Below the pieces are notes generated by a model, which saw nothing but the letters and a program-made list of their open reading frames with translations, ran no database searches and was not told the DNA's origin. A program made the position numbers and the translations under genes. A stretch of DNA of 64,000 nt from Nocardia aurantiaca (GTDB taxonomy: Bacteria; Actinomycetota; Actinomycetes; Mycobacteriales; Mycobacteriaceae), in NCBI RefSeq assembly GCF_009708175.1, contig NZ_WMBB01000015.1:1-64000 (forward strand). The letters are read 5' to 3'. Every line of letters starts with the position of its first letter. Within the stretch, counting starts at the first letter, position 1. Below are positions 17,627 to 26,212 of this stretch, in pieces.

Positions 17627-18337
17627 TCAGTCTTCCTCGGCGAAGTTGCGGGTGCGGTTCGGATCCACCGGGATGCCCGGTCCGGTGTTGGTCGAGAACG
17701 TCACCTTCTTGACGTAGCGGCCCTTCGCGGTGGAGGGCTTGACACGCAGGATCTCGTCGAGCGCGGCACCGTAGTTCTCGGCCAGCTTCTTCTCGTCGAA
17801 GGAGGCCTTGCCGATCACGAAGTGCAGGTTGGCCTGCTTGTCGACGCGGAAGTTGATCTTGCCGCCCTTGATGTCCTGAACAGCCTTGGTCACATCGGGG
17901 GTGACGGTGCCGGTCTTGGGGTTCGGCATCAGACCACGCGGGCCCAGGACACGCGCGATACGACCGACCTTGGCCATCTGGTCCGGGGTGGCGATGGCGG
18001 CGTCGAAGTCCAGCCAGCCGCCCTGGATGCGCTCGATCAGGTCCTCGGCGCCCACGGCGTCCGCACCGGCGGCCTCGGCCTCGGCGGCCTTGTCACCGAC
18101 GGCGAACACGATGACGCGGGCGGTCTTACCGGTACCGTGCGGCAGGTTGACGGTGCCGCGGACCATCTGGTCGGCCTTGCGCGGGTCCACACCGAGACGG
18201 ACAGCGACCTCGACGGTGGCGTCGGTCTTGGTGGTGGAGGTCTCCTTGGCGAGCCGAGCGGCGGCCAGCGGAGCGTAGAGAGCCGAGCGGTCGACCTTGG
18301 CGGCCGCCTCGAGATAAGCCTTGCTTCGTTTTGCCAT
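17627..18337 (-). CDS. rplA: 50S ribosomal protein L1
   Basis: 236 aa, normal length. It contains the L1 signature region (GPRGLMPNPKTGTVTPDV) and a conserved start MAKRSKAYLEAAAKVD. It forms the mobile L1 stalk and is known to repress the L11 operon by binding its mRNA. It follows rplK by about 160 bp of untranslated sequence. Confidence 0.98.
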   Translation of the reverse strand: MAKRSKAYLEAAAKVDRSALYAPLAAARLAKETSTTKTDATVEVAVRLGVDPRKADQMVRGTVNLPHGTGKTARVIVFAVGDKAAEAEAAGADAVGAEDLIERIQGGWLDFDAAIATPDQMAKVGRIARVLGPRGLMPNPKTGTVTPDVTKAVQDIKGGKINFRVDKQANLHFVIGKASFDEKKLAENYGAALDEILRVKPSTAKGRYVKKVTFSTNTGPGIPVDPNRTRNFAEED

Positions 18338-18501
18338 GATTCTCTGTCCTTGTCTAAGTCAGAAGTGGTGCGGGACAGGCGGTCCCTTCCACGAGAGCTC
18401 TGTATCCAATTGCGGCGATCGCGGGCCTTGCGTGGTTACGCAGGCAAACGCGGAGAGGCGAAGCGGCTCCTCCGGGTCTGACGCGCCCGCCGCGGAGAGC
18501 C

Positions 18502-18936
18502 CTACTCCGCGATGGTGATACCCATCGAGCGGGCGGTACCAGCGATGATCTTCGCCGCGGCGTCGATGTCGTTGGCGTTCAGGTCTTCCTGCTTGGTCTT
18601 GGCGATCTCACGGATCTGGTCCATGGTGACCTGCGCGACCTTGGTGCGGTGCGGCTCGGCGGAGCCCTTCTGCACACCCGCGGCCTTCAGCAGCAGACGC
18701 GCGGCCGGCGGCGTCTTCAGCTTGAAGTCGAACGAGCGGTCTTCGTAGACCGTGATCTCGACCGGGATGACGTTGCCACGCTGCGACTCGGTCGCCGCGT
18801 TGTACGCCTTGCAGAACTCCATGATGTTGACGCCGTGCTGACCCAGCGCCGGACCGACCGGCGGAGCCGGGTTGGCCTGGCCGGCCTGGATCTGGAGCTT
18901 GATGAGCCCAGCGACCTTCTTCTTCTTCGGGGGCAT
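18502..18936 (-). CDS. rplK: 50S ribosomal protein L11
   Basis: 144 aa from the ATG at 18936 (MPPKKKKVAGLIKLQIQAGQ), with AAGGA six bases upstream; the longer frame reaching 19059 has no support. Pro-rich N-terminal thiopeptide-binding region (PAPPVGPALGQHGVNIMEF) and RNA-binding C-terminus. Part of the GTPase-associated centre. Confidence 0.98.
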   Translation of the reverse strand: MPPKKKKVAGLIKLQIQAGQANPAPPVGPALGQHGVNIMEFCKAYNAATESQRGNVIPVEITVYEDRSFDFKLKTPPAARLLLKAAGVQKGSAEPHRTKVAQVTMDQIREIAKTKQEDLNANDIDAAAKIIAGTARSMGITIAE

Positions 18937-19043
18937 CTTTCTTCCTTGGGTTAGGTTCCTTACGGATTCCCGTAAGCCTTCTCCGGACCGTGCGCCCGAG
19001 CGCGGACGCCCGAGGCACAACCCGTCAAGTCTATGCGAACGCG

Positions 19044-19085
19044 AAAAAGGCGGTGACACCGGCCTGTAAGGGCCGGGCCACCGCC
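19044..19085 (-). terminator. Terminator between nusG and rplK
   Basis: Read on the minus strand, GGCGGTGGCCCGGCC... folds back on GGCCGGTGTCACCGCC and is followed by five T. It ends the secE-nusG transcript before rplK. Confidence 0.75.
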
Positions 19086-19094
19086 CTGACGCAC

Positions 19095-19934
19095 TTAAAT
19101 CTTGGCGACCTGCGTGAAGGCCAGCTCGACCGGAGTCTCACGGCCGAAGATCGAGACCAGCACCTTGAGCTTCTGCTGCTCGGCGTTGACCTCGGAAATG
19201 CTGGCCGGGAGGGTGGCGAAGGGGCCGTCCATGACGGTGACCGACTCGCCGACCTCGAAGTCGACCTCGATGGCCGGCTTCGCGGACGGGGCCTCGCCGC
19301 CGGTGGCCGCGGCGGCGGAAGCGGCGGCCGCCGGGGCGGCCTTCTTCTGCTGCGCGGCCGGCACCAGGAACTTCACCACTTCGGGAATAGTGAGCGGCGA
19401 GGGACGCGAGGTGGCGCCGACGAAACCGGTGACACCGGGGGTGTTGCGCACCGCGCCCCAGGACTCGTCGTTCAGCTCCATGCGGACCAGGATGTAGCCC
19501 GGCAGCACCTTGCGGTTGACGTTCTTCTTCTGGCCGTTCTTGATCTCGGTGACCTCTTCGGTCGGCACCTCGACCTGGAAGATGTAGTCCTCGAGACCGA
19601 GGTTCTGCACGCGGGTCTCGAGATTGGTCTTCACCTTGTTCTCGTAACCGGCGTAGGAGTGGACGACGTACCAGTCACCGGGCGCGCGTCGGAGCGCGGC
19701 GGTCATCTCGGCGACCGGGTCGGCGGGCTCATCGGAGAGCTCGGCGGCGGGCCGCGCGGCCTCGTCTTCCTCGGCGTCGGTCTCCGCGTCAGCGGCAAAG
19801 CCCTCGGCCTCGTCGGCGAAGCCCTCAGCGTCCTCGACGGTGGTCTCTTCGGTCACCGCGTCATCCACCGGGAATTCCTCGGTTGTGCCGTTCTCCGGGG
19901 TGCTCACTGGGGCACTCGCTTCCTTAGTCGTCAC
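19095..19934 (-). CDS. nusG: Transcription termination/antitermination factor NusG
   Basis: 279 aa from the GTG at 19934 (AGAGGA just upstream); an upstream ATG frame is less likely. There is a long acidic N-terminal extension (about 1-80) typical of actinobacterial NusG, then the NGN domain (DWYVVHSYAGYENKVKTNLE, RKVLPGYILVRM), an Ala-rich linker and a C-terminal KOW domain (VGESVTVMDGPFATLPASIS). Couples RNA polymerase to Rho or the ribosome. Confidence 0.96.
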   Translation of the reverse strand: MTTKEASAPVSTPENGTTEEFPVDDAVTEETTVEDAEGFADEAEGFAADAETDAEEDEAARPAAELSDEPADPVAEMTAALRRAPGDWYVVHSYAGYENKVKTNLETRVQNLGLEDYIFQVEVPTEEVTEIKNGQKKNVNRKVLPGYILVRMELNDESWGAVRNTPGVTGFVGATSRPSPLTIPEVVKFLVPAAQQKKAAPAAAASAAAATGGEAPSAKPAIEVDFEVGESVTVMDGPFATLPASISEVNAEQQKLKVLVSIFGRETPVELAFTQVAKI

Positions 19935-20043
19935 GTAATCCTCTGCGCGCCGGGGCGATAAGCCCGGCGGATGGTCCCGCTCCCCGCCTCTGCCCGGGGG
20001 GCCGGTCACCGGCCGCGACGGTCAGACGCGGTCATCGTGCCGC

Positions 20044-20433
20044 CTAGCCGAAGAGCCAGTTGACACCCTTGATGAATGCCAGATCCAACCCGCTGATGTA
20101 CGCGACGATGAAAATCACGAACACCAGAACAACGCTCGTATAGGTGACCATCTGCTTGCGGTTGGGCCAGATGACCTTGCGAAGTTCCGCGATGACTTCC
20201 TTGAGGAACTTCGCCAGACTCTTGATCGGATTGCCCGAACCGCCTTTTCCGGCCTTCTTTTCTTTGCCGGACTGCTTGGTGGCTGCCTTGGCCGAGTCCG
20301 ACGGTCGTTCGATCGTCGCGACGGCGCTCGACGACGCGGCGCGGGCACGCCGAGCGGACCGCTTGCCGCTCGGCCGAGCCACCGCGGCGGTGTCGTCGCC
20401 ATCTCCGTGGCGAGTGTCCCGCTCGTCGCTCAC
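20044..20433 (-). CDS. secE: Preprotein translocase subunit SecE
   Basis: 129 aa. The GTG at 20433 follows GAGGAG at good spacing; a GTG two codons upstream is also in frame. A hydrophilic, Ser/Ala/Lys-rich N-terminus is followed by the SecE core (FLKEVIAELRKVIWPNRKQM) and one transmembrane helix (about 101-122). It starts 110 bp upstream of nusG, as in mycobacteria. Confidence 0.95.
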   Translation of the reverse strand: MSDERDTRHGDGDDTAAVARPSGKRSARRARAASSSAVATIERPSDSAKAATKQSGKEKKAGKGGSGNPIKSLAKFLKEVIAELRKVIWPNRKQMVTYTSVVLVFVIFIVAYISGLDLAFIKGVNWLFG

Positions 20434-20539
20434 GCTCACTCCTCGCTTCGCTCGTCATGAGCATGCACGATGCGCGCTATGCCTATGGCTCGCCCGCTTC
20501 GCTCGCTCACGTCGATCCTCTCTACGTCGGCATCCAGGG

Positions 20540-20612
<73 letters not shown>

Positions 20613-20793
20613 TCGGCTGGACGGGGGTTTGAGTCCAACCACTGTTCTCTTCAGTTGTACTACGGGTTTTCACAAACACGCGCGCCGCTCCTCGGAGCAG
20701 CGCGCATCGGCTGGTAACCCCAGATTCCCGAGTGTACGGCACCCCGCGTGGCGACCGCTAATCGGGGTGTCGCAGCGTACGTCGGGTCGACGG

Positions 20794-21885
20794 TCAGGCC
20801 AGCTGGACCGTTGCGGTGGCGCGGCCGAAGATCTTGCGGCCCTCGGACTTCGCCACGATGGCGATGACAGCGGTGCGCGTCTCGGGGTCGACGGACTTGA
20901 CCTTGCCGGTGTACTCGATCTCCGCGGGGCGGTCGACCGGCACGTAGACCGGACTGGTGAATCGGACGTTGTACTCCTTGACCGCACCCGGATCGCCGAG
21001 CCAGGAGGTGACGAAGCCGCCGCCCAGGCCCATGGTCAGCATGCCGTGCGCCACAACGTTTTCCAGGCCCACCAGCTTCACGACATCATCGCTCCAGTGG
21101 ATCGGGTTGGCGTCGCCCGAGACGCCGGCGTAGTTCACCAGGTCGCCGCGGGTGAGACGAACGACGCGCGGAGGCAGTTCGGCGCCGGCGGTCACATCCG
21201 CGAAGCGGATGCAGTGCTTGCTCGCCACCACGGCGCCGGCGGCCTCGACCCGGACCGGCGGCGGGGGCGGCGGCACGTCGACGGTGCGCAGGTGGTGCTG
21301 CTCGGGAAGCTCCTCCGGGCCCACGCCGTGCATGAGCACATTGCGCACGGCCTGACCGATATTGGGATCGATGTCACCGCCGCTGCGGCCGATGAGAGTG
21401 GTGTACGTGGTGAGAACCAGCTCGTCGTTCTGTGCGACCACGTCGTTGCGGGTGACGATGATGTCGCCACCGAATGCCTGGCGGAACGAGTGCAGGTAGA
21501 CGATGCAGGACAGTCGGTCGCCGGCCTTGATGGGCCGATGGAACTCCAGGATCTGATCGGTCTGCATGATCTGGCTCAGGTCGTAGCCGGTGACGATCTG
21601 CTCGAAAAGCCTGCGCTGAGCCAGGATTCCGACCAGCGAAATGAAGGTGAGGGGGGCGACCAACCCATCGTGACCGTAGCTCCGGGCGATCTCCTCGTCC
21701 CAGTGGACCGGGTGATAGTCCTGCACCGCGCGGGCGTACTCCCGCACCTTCTCACGGCCGACCTCGTAGTAGTCGTCGACGCGGTAGTGGTGGCCGACCA
21801 TGGCGGCGGCGTGTGCGGCGGGGTCGAAAACCTCGCTGGAATCGACCATGTCGGCCTCGGTGTCAATCTCGGAGTTGATCGTCAC
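20794..21885 (-). CDS. hadAB: Fused (3R)-hydroxyacyl-ACP dehydratase HadA-HadB of FAS-II
   Basis: 363 aa holding two hot-dog domains. Residues about 30-175 resemble HadA (GHHYRVDDYYEVGREKVREY... GGDIIVTRN), the substrate-binding partner. Residues about 215-363 resemble HadB with the catalytic hydratase motif YAGVSGDANPIHWSD (Asp and His). In M. tuberculosis these are separate genes forming a heterodimer that dehydrates intermediates in mycolate chain elongation; here a Pro-rich linker (VPPPPPPVRV) joins them. No hadC follows: tRNA-Trp comes next. The start could also be an internal ATG (MVDSSEV). Confidence 0.9.
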   Translation of the reverse strand: MTINSEIDTEADMVDSSEVFDPAAHAAAMVGHHYRVDDYYEVGREKVREYARAVQDYHPVHWDEEIARSYGHDGLVAPLTFISLVGILAQRRLFEQIVTGYDLSQIMQTDQILEFHRPIKAGDRLSCIVYLHSFRQAFGGDIIVTRNDVVAQNDELVLTTYTTLIGRSGGDIDPNIGQAVRNVLMHGVGPEELPEQHHLRTVDVPPPPPPVRVEAAGAVVASKHCIRFADVTAGAELPPRVVRLTRGDLVNYAGVSGDANPIHWSDDVVKLVGLENVVAHGMLTMGLGGGFVTSWLGDPGAVKEYNVRFTSPVYVPVDRPAEIEYTGKVKSVDPETRTAVIAIVAKSEGRKIFGRATATVQLA

Positions 21886-21956
21886 GGCAGGAAGTCCCTA
21901 TCTGACCCCGGAACGGGATCGGGCGAGAGCGCTGAACCATCGCTATATACGCCAAA

Positions 21957-22013
21957 TGCCGGACCGGGGCCACTGTCTCTTTTCAAGAGACGAAGTGACC
22001 TGCCGATCCGGCA
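21957..22013 (-). promoter_or_regulatory. Nested hairpin between rpmG and hadAB
   Basis: Outer arms TGCCGGA/TCCGGCA enclose an inner perfect stem GTCTCTT-ttc-AAGAGAC. It lies in the 163-bp gap between the rpmG stop and the hadAB start, and could be a terminator, attenuator or processing site. Confidence 0.55.
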
Positions 22014-22048
22014 CTGTCATCCACGCGGGTAGTTCGCGCGGGGTTAAG

Positions 22049-22219
22049 TTAGCGAGACTCTCGGTGCGCCCGGTGGGTACCGCAGTTCGGGCAGAACTTC
22101 TTCAGCTCGAGACGGTCCGGGTCGTTACGCCGGTTCTTCTTGGTGATGTAGTTGCGGTGCTTGCACTGCTCGCAGGCCAAGGTAATCTTTGGCCGGATAT
22201 CAGTGGACTTCGCGGCCAC
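22049..22219 (-). CDS. rpmG: 50S ribosomal protein L33
   Basis: 56 aa starting at GTG (MAAKSTDIRPKITLACEQCK). Two Cys pairs (CEQC and CPNC) make this the zinc-binding C+ form. Conserved Y-I-T-K-K-N-R-R-N core. It lies just downstream of tRNA-Thr and tRNA-Met and upstream of hadAB, as in mycobacteria (rpmG2). Confidence 0.95.
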   Translation of the reverse strand: MAAKSTDIRPKITLACEQCKHRNYITKKNRRNDPDRLELKKFCPNCGTHRAHRESR

Positions 22220-22263
22220 GATTTGCCTTCTTTCCGGTCAGCCTGATGTCGGTAATCAGTATG

Positions 22264-22336
22264 TAGCGATGGCCGGACTCGAACCGGCGACACAACGATT
22301 ATGAGTCGTTTGCTCTACCGCCTGAGCTACACCGCC
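22264..22336 (-). tRNA. tRNA-Met (CAT), elongator type
   Basis: 73 nt. Acceptor GGCGGTG pairs with CATCGCT with two G-U pairs; anticodon loop CTCATAA gives CAT; T-arm GGTTCGAGTCC. The intact 1-72 pair indicates elongator rather than initiator. Confidence 0.92.
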
Positions 22337-22414
22337 TTGATAGCGGGATTGGCGTAGTGGCGGCCCGGTCATTCTCTGGGGAGTGCCGAGTCGGTCACCA
22401 CCGGCAATCCGGCG

Positions 22415-22487
22415 AGCCCCCTAACGGAATCGAACCGTTGACCTTTTCCTTACCATGGAAACGCTCTGCCGACTGAGCTAAGGGGGC
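22415..22487 (-). tRNA. tRNA-Thr (GGT)
   Basis: 73 nt. Acceptor GCCCCCT/AGGGGGC; anticodon stem TTTCC/GGAAA with loop ATGGTAA giving GGT; T-arm GGTTCGATTCC. It lies 78 bp upstream of tRNA-Met on the same strand and is probably co-transcribed. Confidence 0.94.
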
Positions 22488-22599
22488 ATGTCTACCTCGC
22501 TCCGGTCTCGGCCGGGGCGCTGATGACTCGAACGAGATTACACACAACCTCACCGACTATCCAAACCGTGTGGTCAGAGCAGGTTTTGAACACGATCAA

Positions 22600-22761
22600 G
22601 GTTCGCGGCGCAAGCAGGGAGTCGGAGCGCTCGTTCTGGACTGCGGCTCGAGAGAACTCCGCCTCGGAGCGGAGGAGCGAACGGCTCCATGGACCTGCCC
22701 CCCCAGAGGAGCAGAGGCGGGAAGCGCCGAGACCTTCAGCGCCTCGAACCCGCCGGAGCCC
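22600..22761 (-). repeat. Dispersed palindromic repeat, copy B
   Basis: Copy in the reverse orientation, starting GGTTCGCGGCGC and ending CGAACCCGCCGGAGCC. It contains GAGCGCTCGTTCTGGACTGC and GAGGAGCGAACGGCTCCATG, both nearly identical to copy F at 30219-30392. It fills most of the gap between tRNA-Thr and tRNA-Tyr; nothing else is seen in 22488-22774. Confidence 0.8.
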
Positions 22762-22774
22762 AGGCCAAACGCAC

Positions 22775-22806
22775 AGAGCCCCGTGGACTCTGGTCCACAG
22801 GGCTCT
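22775..22806 (-). terminator. Terminator after tRNA-Tyr
   Basis: Strong stem AGAGCCCTGTGGAC / GTCCACGGGGCTCT with a four-base CAGA loop, starting four bases past the tRNA-Tyr 3' end on the minus strand. Confidence 0.75.
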
Positions 22807-22810
22807 CTGG

Positions 22811-22892
22811 TGGCGGATGAAGGATTTGAACCTCCGAAGCATTACGCGGCTGATTTACAGTCAGCTCCCTTTGGCCGCTCGGGCAATCCGCC
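22811..22892 (-). tRNA. tRNA-Tyr (GTA)
   Basis: 82 nt with a long variable arm. Acceptor GGCGGAT/ATCCGCC, anticodon loop CTGTAAA giving GTA, T-arm GGTTCAAATCC. Confidence 0.95.
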
Positions 22893-23029
22893 GGGGTACG
22901 CCTTGCAGCGCTCCAGCAGAATACAACGAACCCACGCCCAGAATGCAAACCGGCTGGATACAGGCATGCCGGAGCGGCTAGCGTCGGCGTGGAAGATCCC
23001 GAATATCCGATCTCGGACAGGAGAAGAGT

Positions 23030-23521
23030 GTGGCGGATTCGTCGTTCGATGTCGTCAGCAAGATCGATCGCCAGGAGGTGGACAACGCCCTCAACCAGGC
23101 CGCCAAGGAGCTGAGCCAGCGCTACGACTTCCGCGGCACCGGAGCGAGCATCGAATGGTCGGGCGAGGACAAGATCATCCTCAGCGCCGAGTCCGAGGAC
23201 CGCGTCAAGGCGGCCCTGGACGTGTTCAAGGAGAAGCTGATTCGCCGCGACATCTCGCTCAAGGCGTTGGACGCGGGTGATCCGCAGGCCTCCGGCAAGG
23301 TGTACAAGATCACAGGAACCCTCGTCCAGGGCATCTCCTCGGAGAATGCGAAGAAGATCGCCAAGAAGATCCGCGACGAGGGCCCCAAGAGCGTCAAGGC
23401 GCAGATTCAAGGCGAGGAGCTGCGCGTCACCAGCAAGAGCCGCGACGATCTGCAGGCGGTCATCTCGCTGTTGAAGGGTGGCGACTTCGACATCGCCCTG
23501 CAGTTCGTGAACTACCGCTAA
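23030..23521 (+). CDS. YajQ-family nucleotide-binding protein
   Basis: 163 aa, full length for the family (MADSSFDVVSKIDRQEVDNA start, internal KVYKITGTLVQGISSENAKK, C-terminal DFDIALQFVNYR). YajQ proteins have two ferredoxin-like folds and some bind cyclic-di-GMP; the role in actinobacteria is not known. GTG start behind CAGGAGAAGA. First plus-strand gene after the tRNA block. Confidence 0.92.
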   Translation: MADSSFDVVSKIDRQEVDNALNQAAKELSQRYDFRGTGASIEWSGEDKIILSAESEDRVKAALDVFKEKLIRRDISLKALDAGDPQASGKVYKITGTLVQGISSENAKKIAKKIRDEGPKSVKAQIQGEELRVTSKSRDDLQAVISLLKGGDFDIALQFVNYR

Positions 23522-23533
23522 AAGCGTACGGCG

Positions 23534-23579
23534 GGGGCTTCGCCCCTACGAGAAGGGGAACCGGGGGCCGTGCCCCCGG
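23534..23579. terminator. Double hairpin between convergent yajQ-type gene and htpX
   Basis: GGGGC-ttc-GCCCC (23534-23546) followed by CCGGGGGC...GCCCCCGG (23561-23579) in the 66-bp convergent gap. It is similar in sequence and layout to the pair after rplL. Confidence 0.65.
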
Positions 23580-23587
23580 ACCCCCAT

Positions 23588-24463
23588 TCAGTAGCGCCGC
23601 CGGCCGCCTGCCAACTCCTCGAGGCGGGCGATACGCTCCGCCATCGGAGGGTGGGTGGAGAACCAGCGCGCCATGCGGTCGCCATTGCGGAAGGGGTTGG
23701 CGATCATCAGGTGCGATTGAGCCGTCAGTTGCGGTTCGGGGGGCAGCGGGGCGGCCTGGGTGCCGCGTTCGAGCTTGCGCAGGGCCGAGGCGAGGGCCAG
23801 CGGGTCGCCGGTGAGTTCCGCGCCGTCCTGGTCGGCCTGGTATTCGCGGGAGCGGGAGACGGCTAGTTTGATGAGCGTGGCCGCGATCGGGCCCAGCAGC
23901 GAAACCAGCAGGATGCCAATGATATTGGGCCCCTCGCCGTCGCGGCTGCCGCCGAAGGCGCCGGCGAAGAAGGCCAGGTTCGCCAGCCCGGAGATGACCG
24001 AGGCGAGCGCGCCCGCGACCGAGGAGATCAGGATGTCGCGGTTGTAGACGTGCGAGAGTTCGTGCCCCAGCACCGCGCGCAGCTCCCGCTCGTCCAGGAT
24101 CTGCAGGATGCCGGTGGTGCAGCAGACCGCGGCATTGCGCGGATTACGACCGGTGGCAAAGGCATTCGGCGCGTTGGTCGGGCTGATGTAGAGCCGCGGC
24201 ATGGGCTGGCGTGCGGCCGTGGCCAATTCGCGCACGATCCGGTACATGGCGGGCGCTTCCAGCTCCGTGACCGGCTGCGCGTGCATGGCCTTGAGCGCCA
24301 GCTTGTCGCTGTTGAAGTAGGCGTAGGCATTCATGCCGACGGCCAGCAGGATCGACAGGATCAGGATCGTCGGATTGCGGAACAGCGCCCCGGCGAACAC
24401 GATCAGAGCCGACATGCCTACCAGCAGGCCGAACGTCTTCAACCCATTCGCGTACCTGTGCAT
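23588..24463 (-). CDS. htpX: Membrane zinc metalloprotease HtpX
   Basis: 291 aa M48 peptidase for membrane protein quality control. Two N-terminal helices (about 10-28 and 32-50), zinc motif HELSH (134-138), two further hydrophobic segments (about 150-172 and 182-203), and the third ligand Glu in SREYQAD (about 207). The ATG is preceded by GCGGAGGGCAAAT: its Shine-Dalgarno GGAGGG is the end of a dispersed repeat (copy C). htpX next to grcC1 matches mycobacteria. Confidence 0.95.
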   Translation of the reverse strand: MHRYANGLKTFGLLVGMSALIVFAGALFRNPTILILSILLAVGMNAYAYFNSDKLALKAMHAQPVTELEAPAMYRIVRELATAARQPMPRLYISPTNAPNAFATGRNPRNAAVCCTTGILQILDERELRAVLGHELSHVYNRDILISSVAGALASVISGLANLAFFAGAFGGSRDGEGPNIIGILLVSLLGPIAATLIKLAVSRSREYQADQDGAELTGDPLALASALRKLERGTQAAPLPPEPQLTAQSHLMIANPFRNGDRMARWFSTHPPMAERIARLEELAGGRRRY

Positions 24464-24466
24464 ATT

Positions 24467-24591
24467 TGCCCTCCGCTTCGCTCCGGGCGGGTTCGCGGCC
24501 CCGAGATCTCGGTTCTTCCCTCCTCCGCTTCGCTCACCCGCTCCACGCGCGGGGAGGCGAGCGCAGTCCAGAATCGAGACGGCCGCGAACC
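24467..24591 (+). repeat. Dispersed palindromic repeat, copy C (supplies the htpX ribosome site)
   Basis: Starts TGCCCTCCGCTTCGCTCCGG, three bases before the htpX start codon, and ends GACGGCCGCGAACC. It is shorter than other copies, lacking part of the central block, but its terminal GCGGAGGGCA (minus strand) is placed as the htpX Shine-Dalgarno. The rest of 24464-24712 shows no gene. Confidence 0.85.
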
Positions 24592-24712
24592 ATGATCGGC
24601 TTATCTCGATTGCCGGGCTTGCACCAGGTCAACGACGGAGCGGCGGGTTGGAGTTCCCAGTTGTTCGACTGATCAGTTTCGGATGGGGTGCGCGGCGCGG
24701 CCGCGCATTCCA

Positions 24713-25735
24713 TCAGCCGACGCGTTCGATCGTGTAGCGAACCAGGTGTTCCAGGGCCTCGTTGGCGGGGCCACCGGGAAGAGCGGCGAGTTCGGCGTGG
24801 GCGATATCGGCATAGCCGTGCAGCTTCTCCTTGGCCAGCACCAGACCGCGCGACCGGGACAGCAGGTACAGGGCCTCGTCGACCTCGGCATCGGTCTCCA
24901 GCGGGCGGGCCAGCAACGTGCGCAGGCGGTCGCCCTCGGCGCCCTCGTCGCGCAGGGCGTAGAGGACGGGCAGGGTGTGGACGCCCTCGCGCAGGTCGGT
25001 GCCGGGGGTCTTGCCCGACTGCTCGGACACCGAGGAGATGTCGATGATGTCGTCGGCGATCTGGAAGGCGGTGCCGACCGCGTCGCCGAGGCGGGCCAGC
25101 CGTTCCACGTGATCACGGTCGGCGCCGGAGAAGGTGCCGCCGAAGCGGCCCGCGGCGGCGATGAGCGAGCCGGTCTTCTCCCACACCACGCGCAGGTAGT
25201 GCTCGACCGGGTCCTGCGACTGGCGGGCGCCGATGGTCTCGCGCATCTGACCGGTGACCAGTTCGGCGAAGGTCTCGGCAATGATGCGGACCGCGTCCGG
25301 GCCGAGAGTGGAGACCAGGCGGGAGGCGTGCGCGAAAAGGTAGTCACCGGCGAGAATGGCGACGCTGTTGCCCCAGCGCGAATTCACGCTGGGCGCGCCG
25401 CGGCGCATGGAGGCCTCGTCCATGACGTCGTCGTGGTAAAGGGTGGCCAGGTGCACGAGTTCCACCACGGTGCCGGCGACGACCAGGTCGGGGCTGGTCG
25501 GGTCCGGGCCCAGCTGACCGGTGAGGATGGTGAACAACGGGCGGAACCGCTTGCCGCCGGCCTTGGCCAGGTGCAGGGCCGCCTCCTGCAGGAACTCCTC
25601 GCCGTCGGACAGCTCGGTGATCAGCAAGTCCTCGACCTCGATCAGGCCCGTGCGCACGGTCGCCGCGAGCTCGGGATCGCCGAGATCCACCCCCGCGACG
25701 ACGGTGCTCTCATCGCTCACAGCTGATGCGCTCAT
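24713..25735 (-). CDS. grcC1: Long-chain polyprenyl diphosphate synthase (GrcC1-like)
   Basis: 340 aa from the ATG at 25735 with GGAG five bases upstream; the frame continues 20 codons further up without a ribosome site. Trans-prenyltransferase motifs: GKRFRP (about 61-66), first Asp-rich DDVMD (about 102-106), second DDIID (about 228-232). Condenses isopentenyl diphosphate into the long allylic chain, here most likely the menaquinone side chain, given menJ, menG, menD nearby. Confidence 0.9.
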   Translation of the reverse strand: MSASAVSDESTVVAGVDLGDPELAATVRTGLIEVEDLLITELSDGEEFLQEAALHLAKAGGKRFRPLFTILTGQLGPDPTSPDLVVAGTVVELVHLATLYHDDVMDEASMRRGAPSVNSRWGNSVAILAGDYLFAHASRLVSTLGPDAVRIIAETFAELVTGQMRETIGARQSQDPVEHYLRVVWEKTGSLIAAAGRFGGTFSGADRDHVERLARLGDAVGTAFQIADDIIDISSVSEQSGKTPGTDLREGVHTLPVLYALRDEGAEGDRLRTLLARPLETDAEVDEALYLLSRSRGLVLAKEKLHGYADIAHAELAALPGGPANEALEHLVRYTIERVG

Positions 25736-25846
25736 TTCATCTCCCAGTGCCGCGTCCGACCCCACGCCAAAGAACCTAGCGTGTGGACCGATCACCCCCT
25801 ATGGACACCACCGTAGTGCGACGCACGAAACACTGCTGTGTCTAAT

Positions 25847-26056
25847 TGCCCTCCGCTTCGCTCCGGGCGGGTTCGCGGCCACGGCGCAGGTCTTATGAGC
25901 CGCGGTCTCGATTTTTCCGCCTCCGCTCCTCCCAGGCGCGGGTCTGTGGAGCCGTGCGCTCGCCCGCTCCAAGCGCGGGGAGGCGGAGCGCAGTCGAGAA
26001 TCGAGACGGCCGCGGAGCTTTGAGGATTCCCGGCTCGGCGGGGCGGCGGTGAAGGC
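25847..26056 (+). repeat. Dispersed palindromic repeat, copy D (long form)
   Basis: Full-length copy: TGCCCTCCGCTTCGCTCCGG start, CACGGCGCAGGTCTTATGAG, GCGCGGGGAGGCGGAGCGCA, GAGAATCGAGACGGCCGCG, then a roughly 40-bp tail (TTTGAGGATTCCCGGCTCGG) shared only with copy E. It runs straight into a 16-bp tandem array. Confidence 0.85.
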
Positions 26057-26183
26057 GATCCACGGTGAATGGGATCCGCTCCGAGGCGATCCGTACCGGG
26101 CGAGATCCACGCCCAAGACGATCCACGCCCAAGACGATCCGCACCGAGCGTGATCCGCGTTGAAGGTGATCCGCGTCGACGGT
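26057..26183 (+). repeat. Eight-unit 16-bp tandem array upstream of menJ
   Basis: GATCC recurs at 26057, 26073, 26088, 26104, 26120, 26136, 26152 and 26168, spacing 16 bp (once 15). Consensus about GATCCRCGCCGAGGGY; units 4 and 5 are identical (GATCCACGCCCAAGAC). The array ends 29 bp before the menJ ATG. Confidence 0.9.
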
Positions 26184-26212
26184 GTTCGTGATGTGCTGCG
26201 AGTATTGATCGC

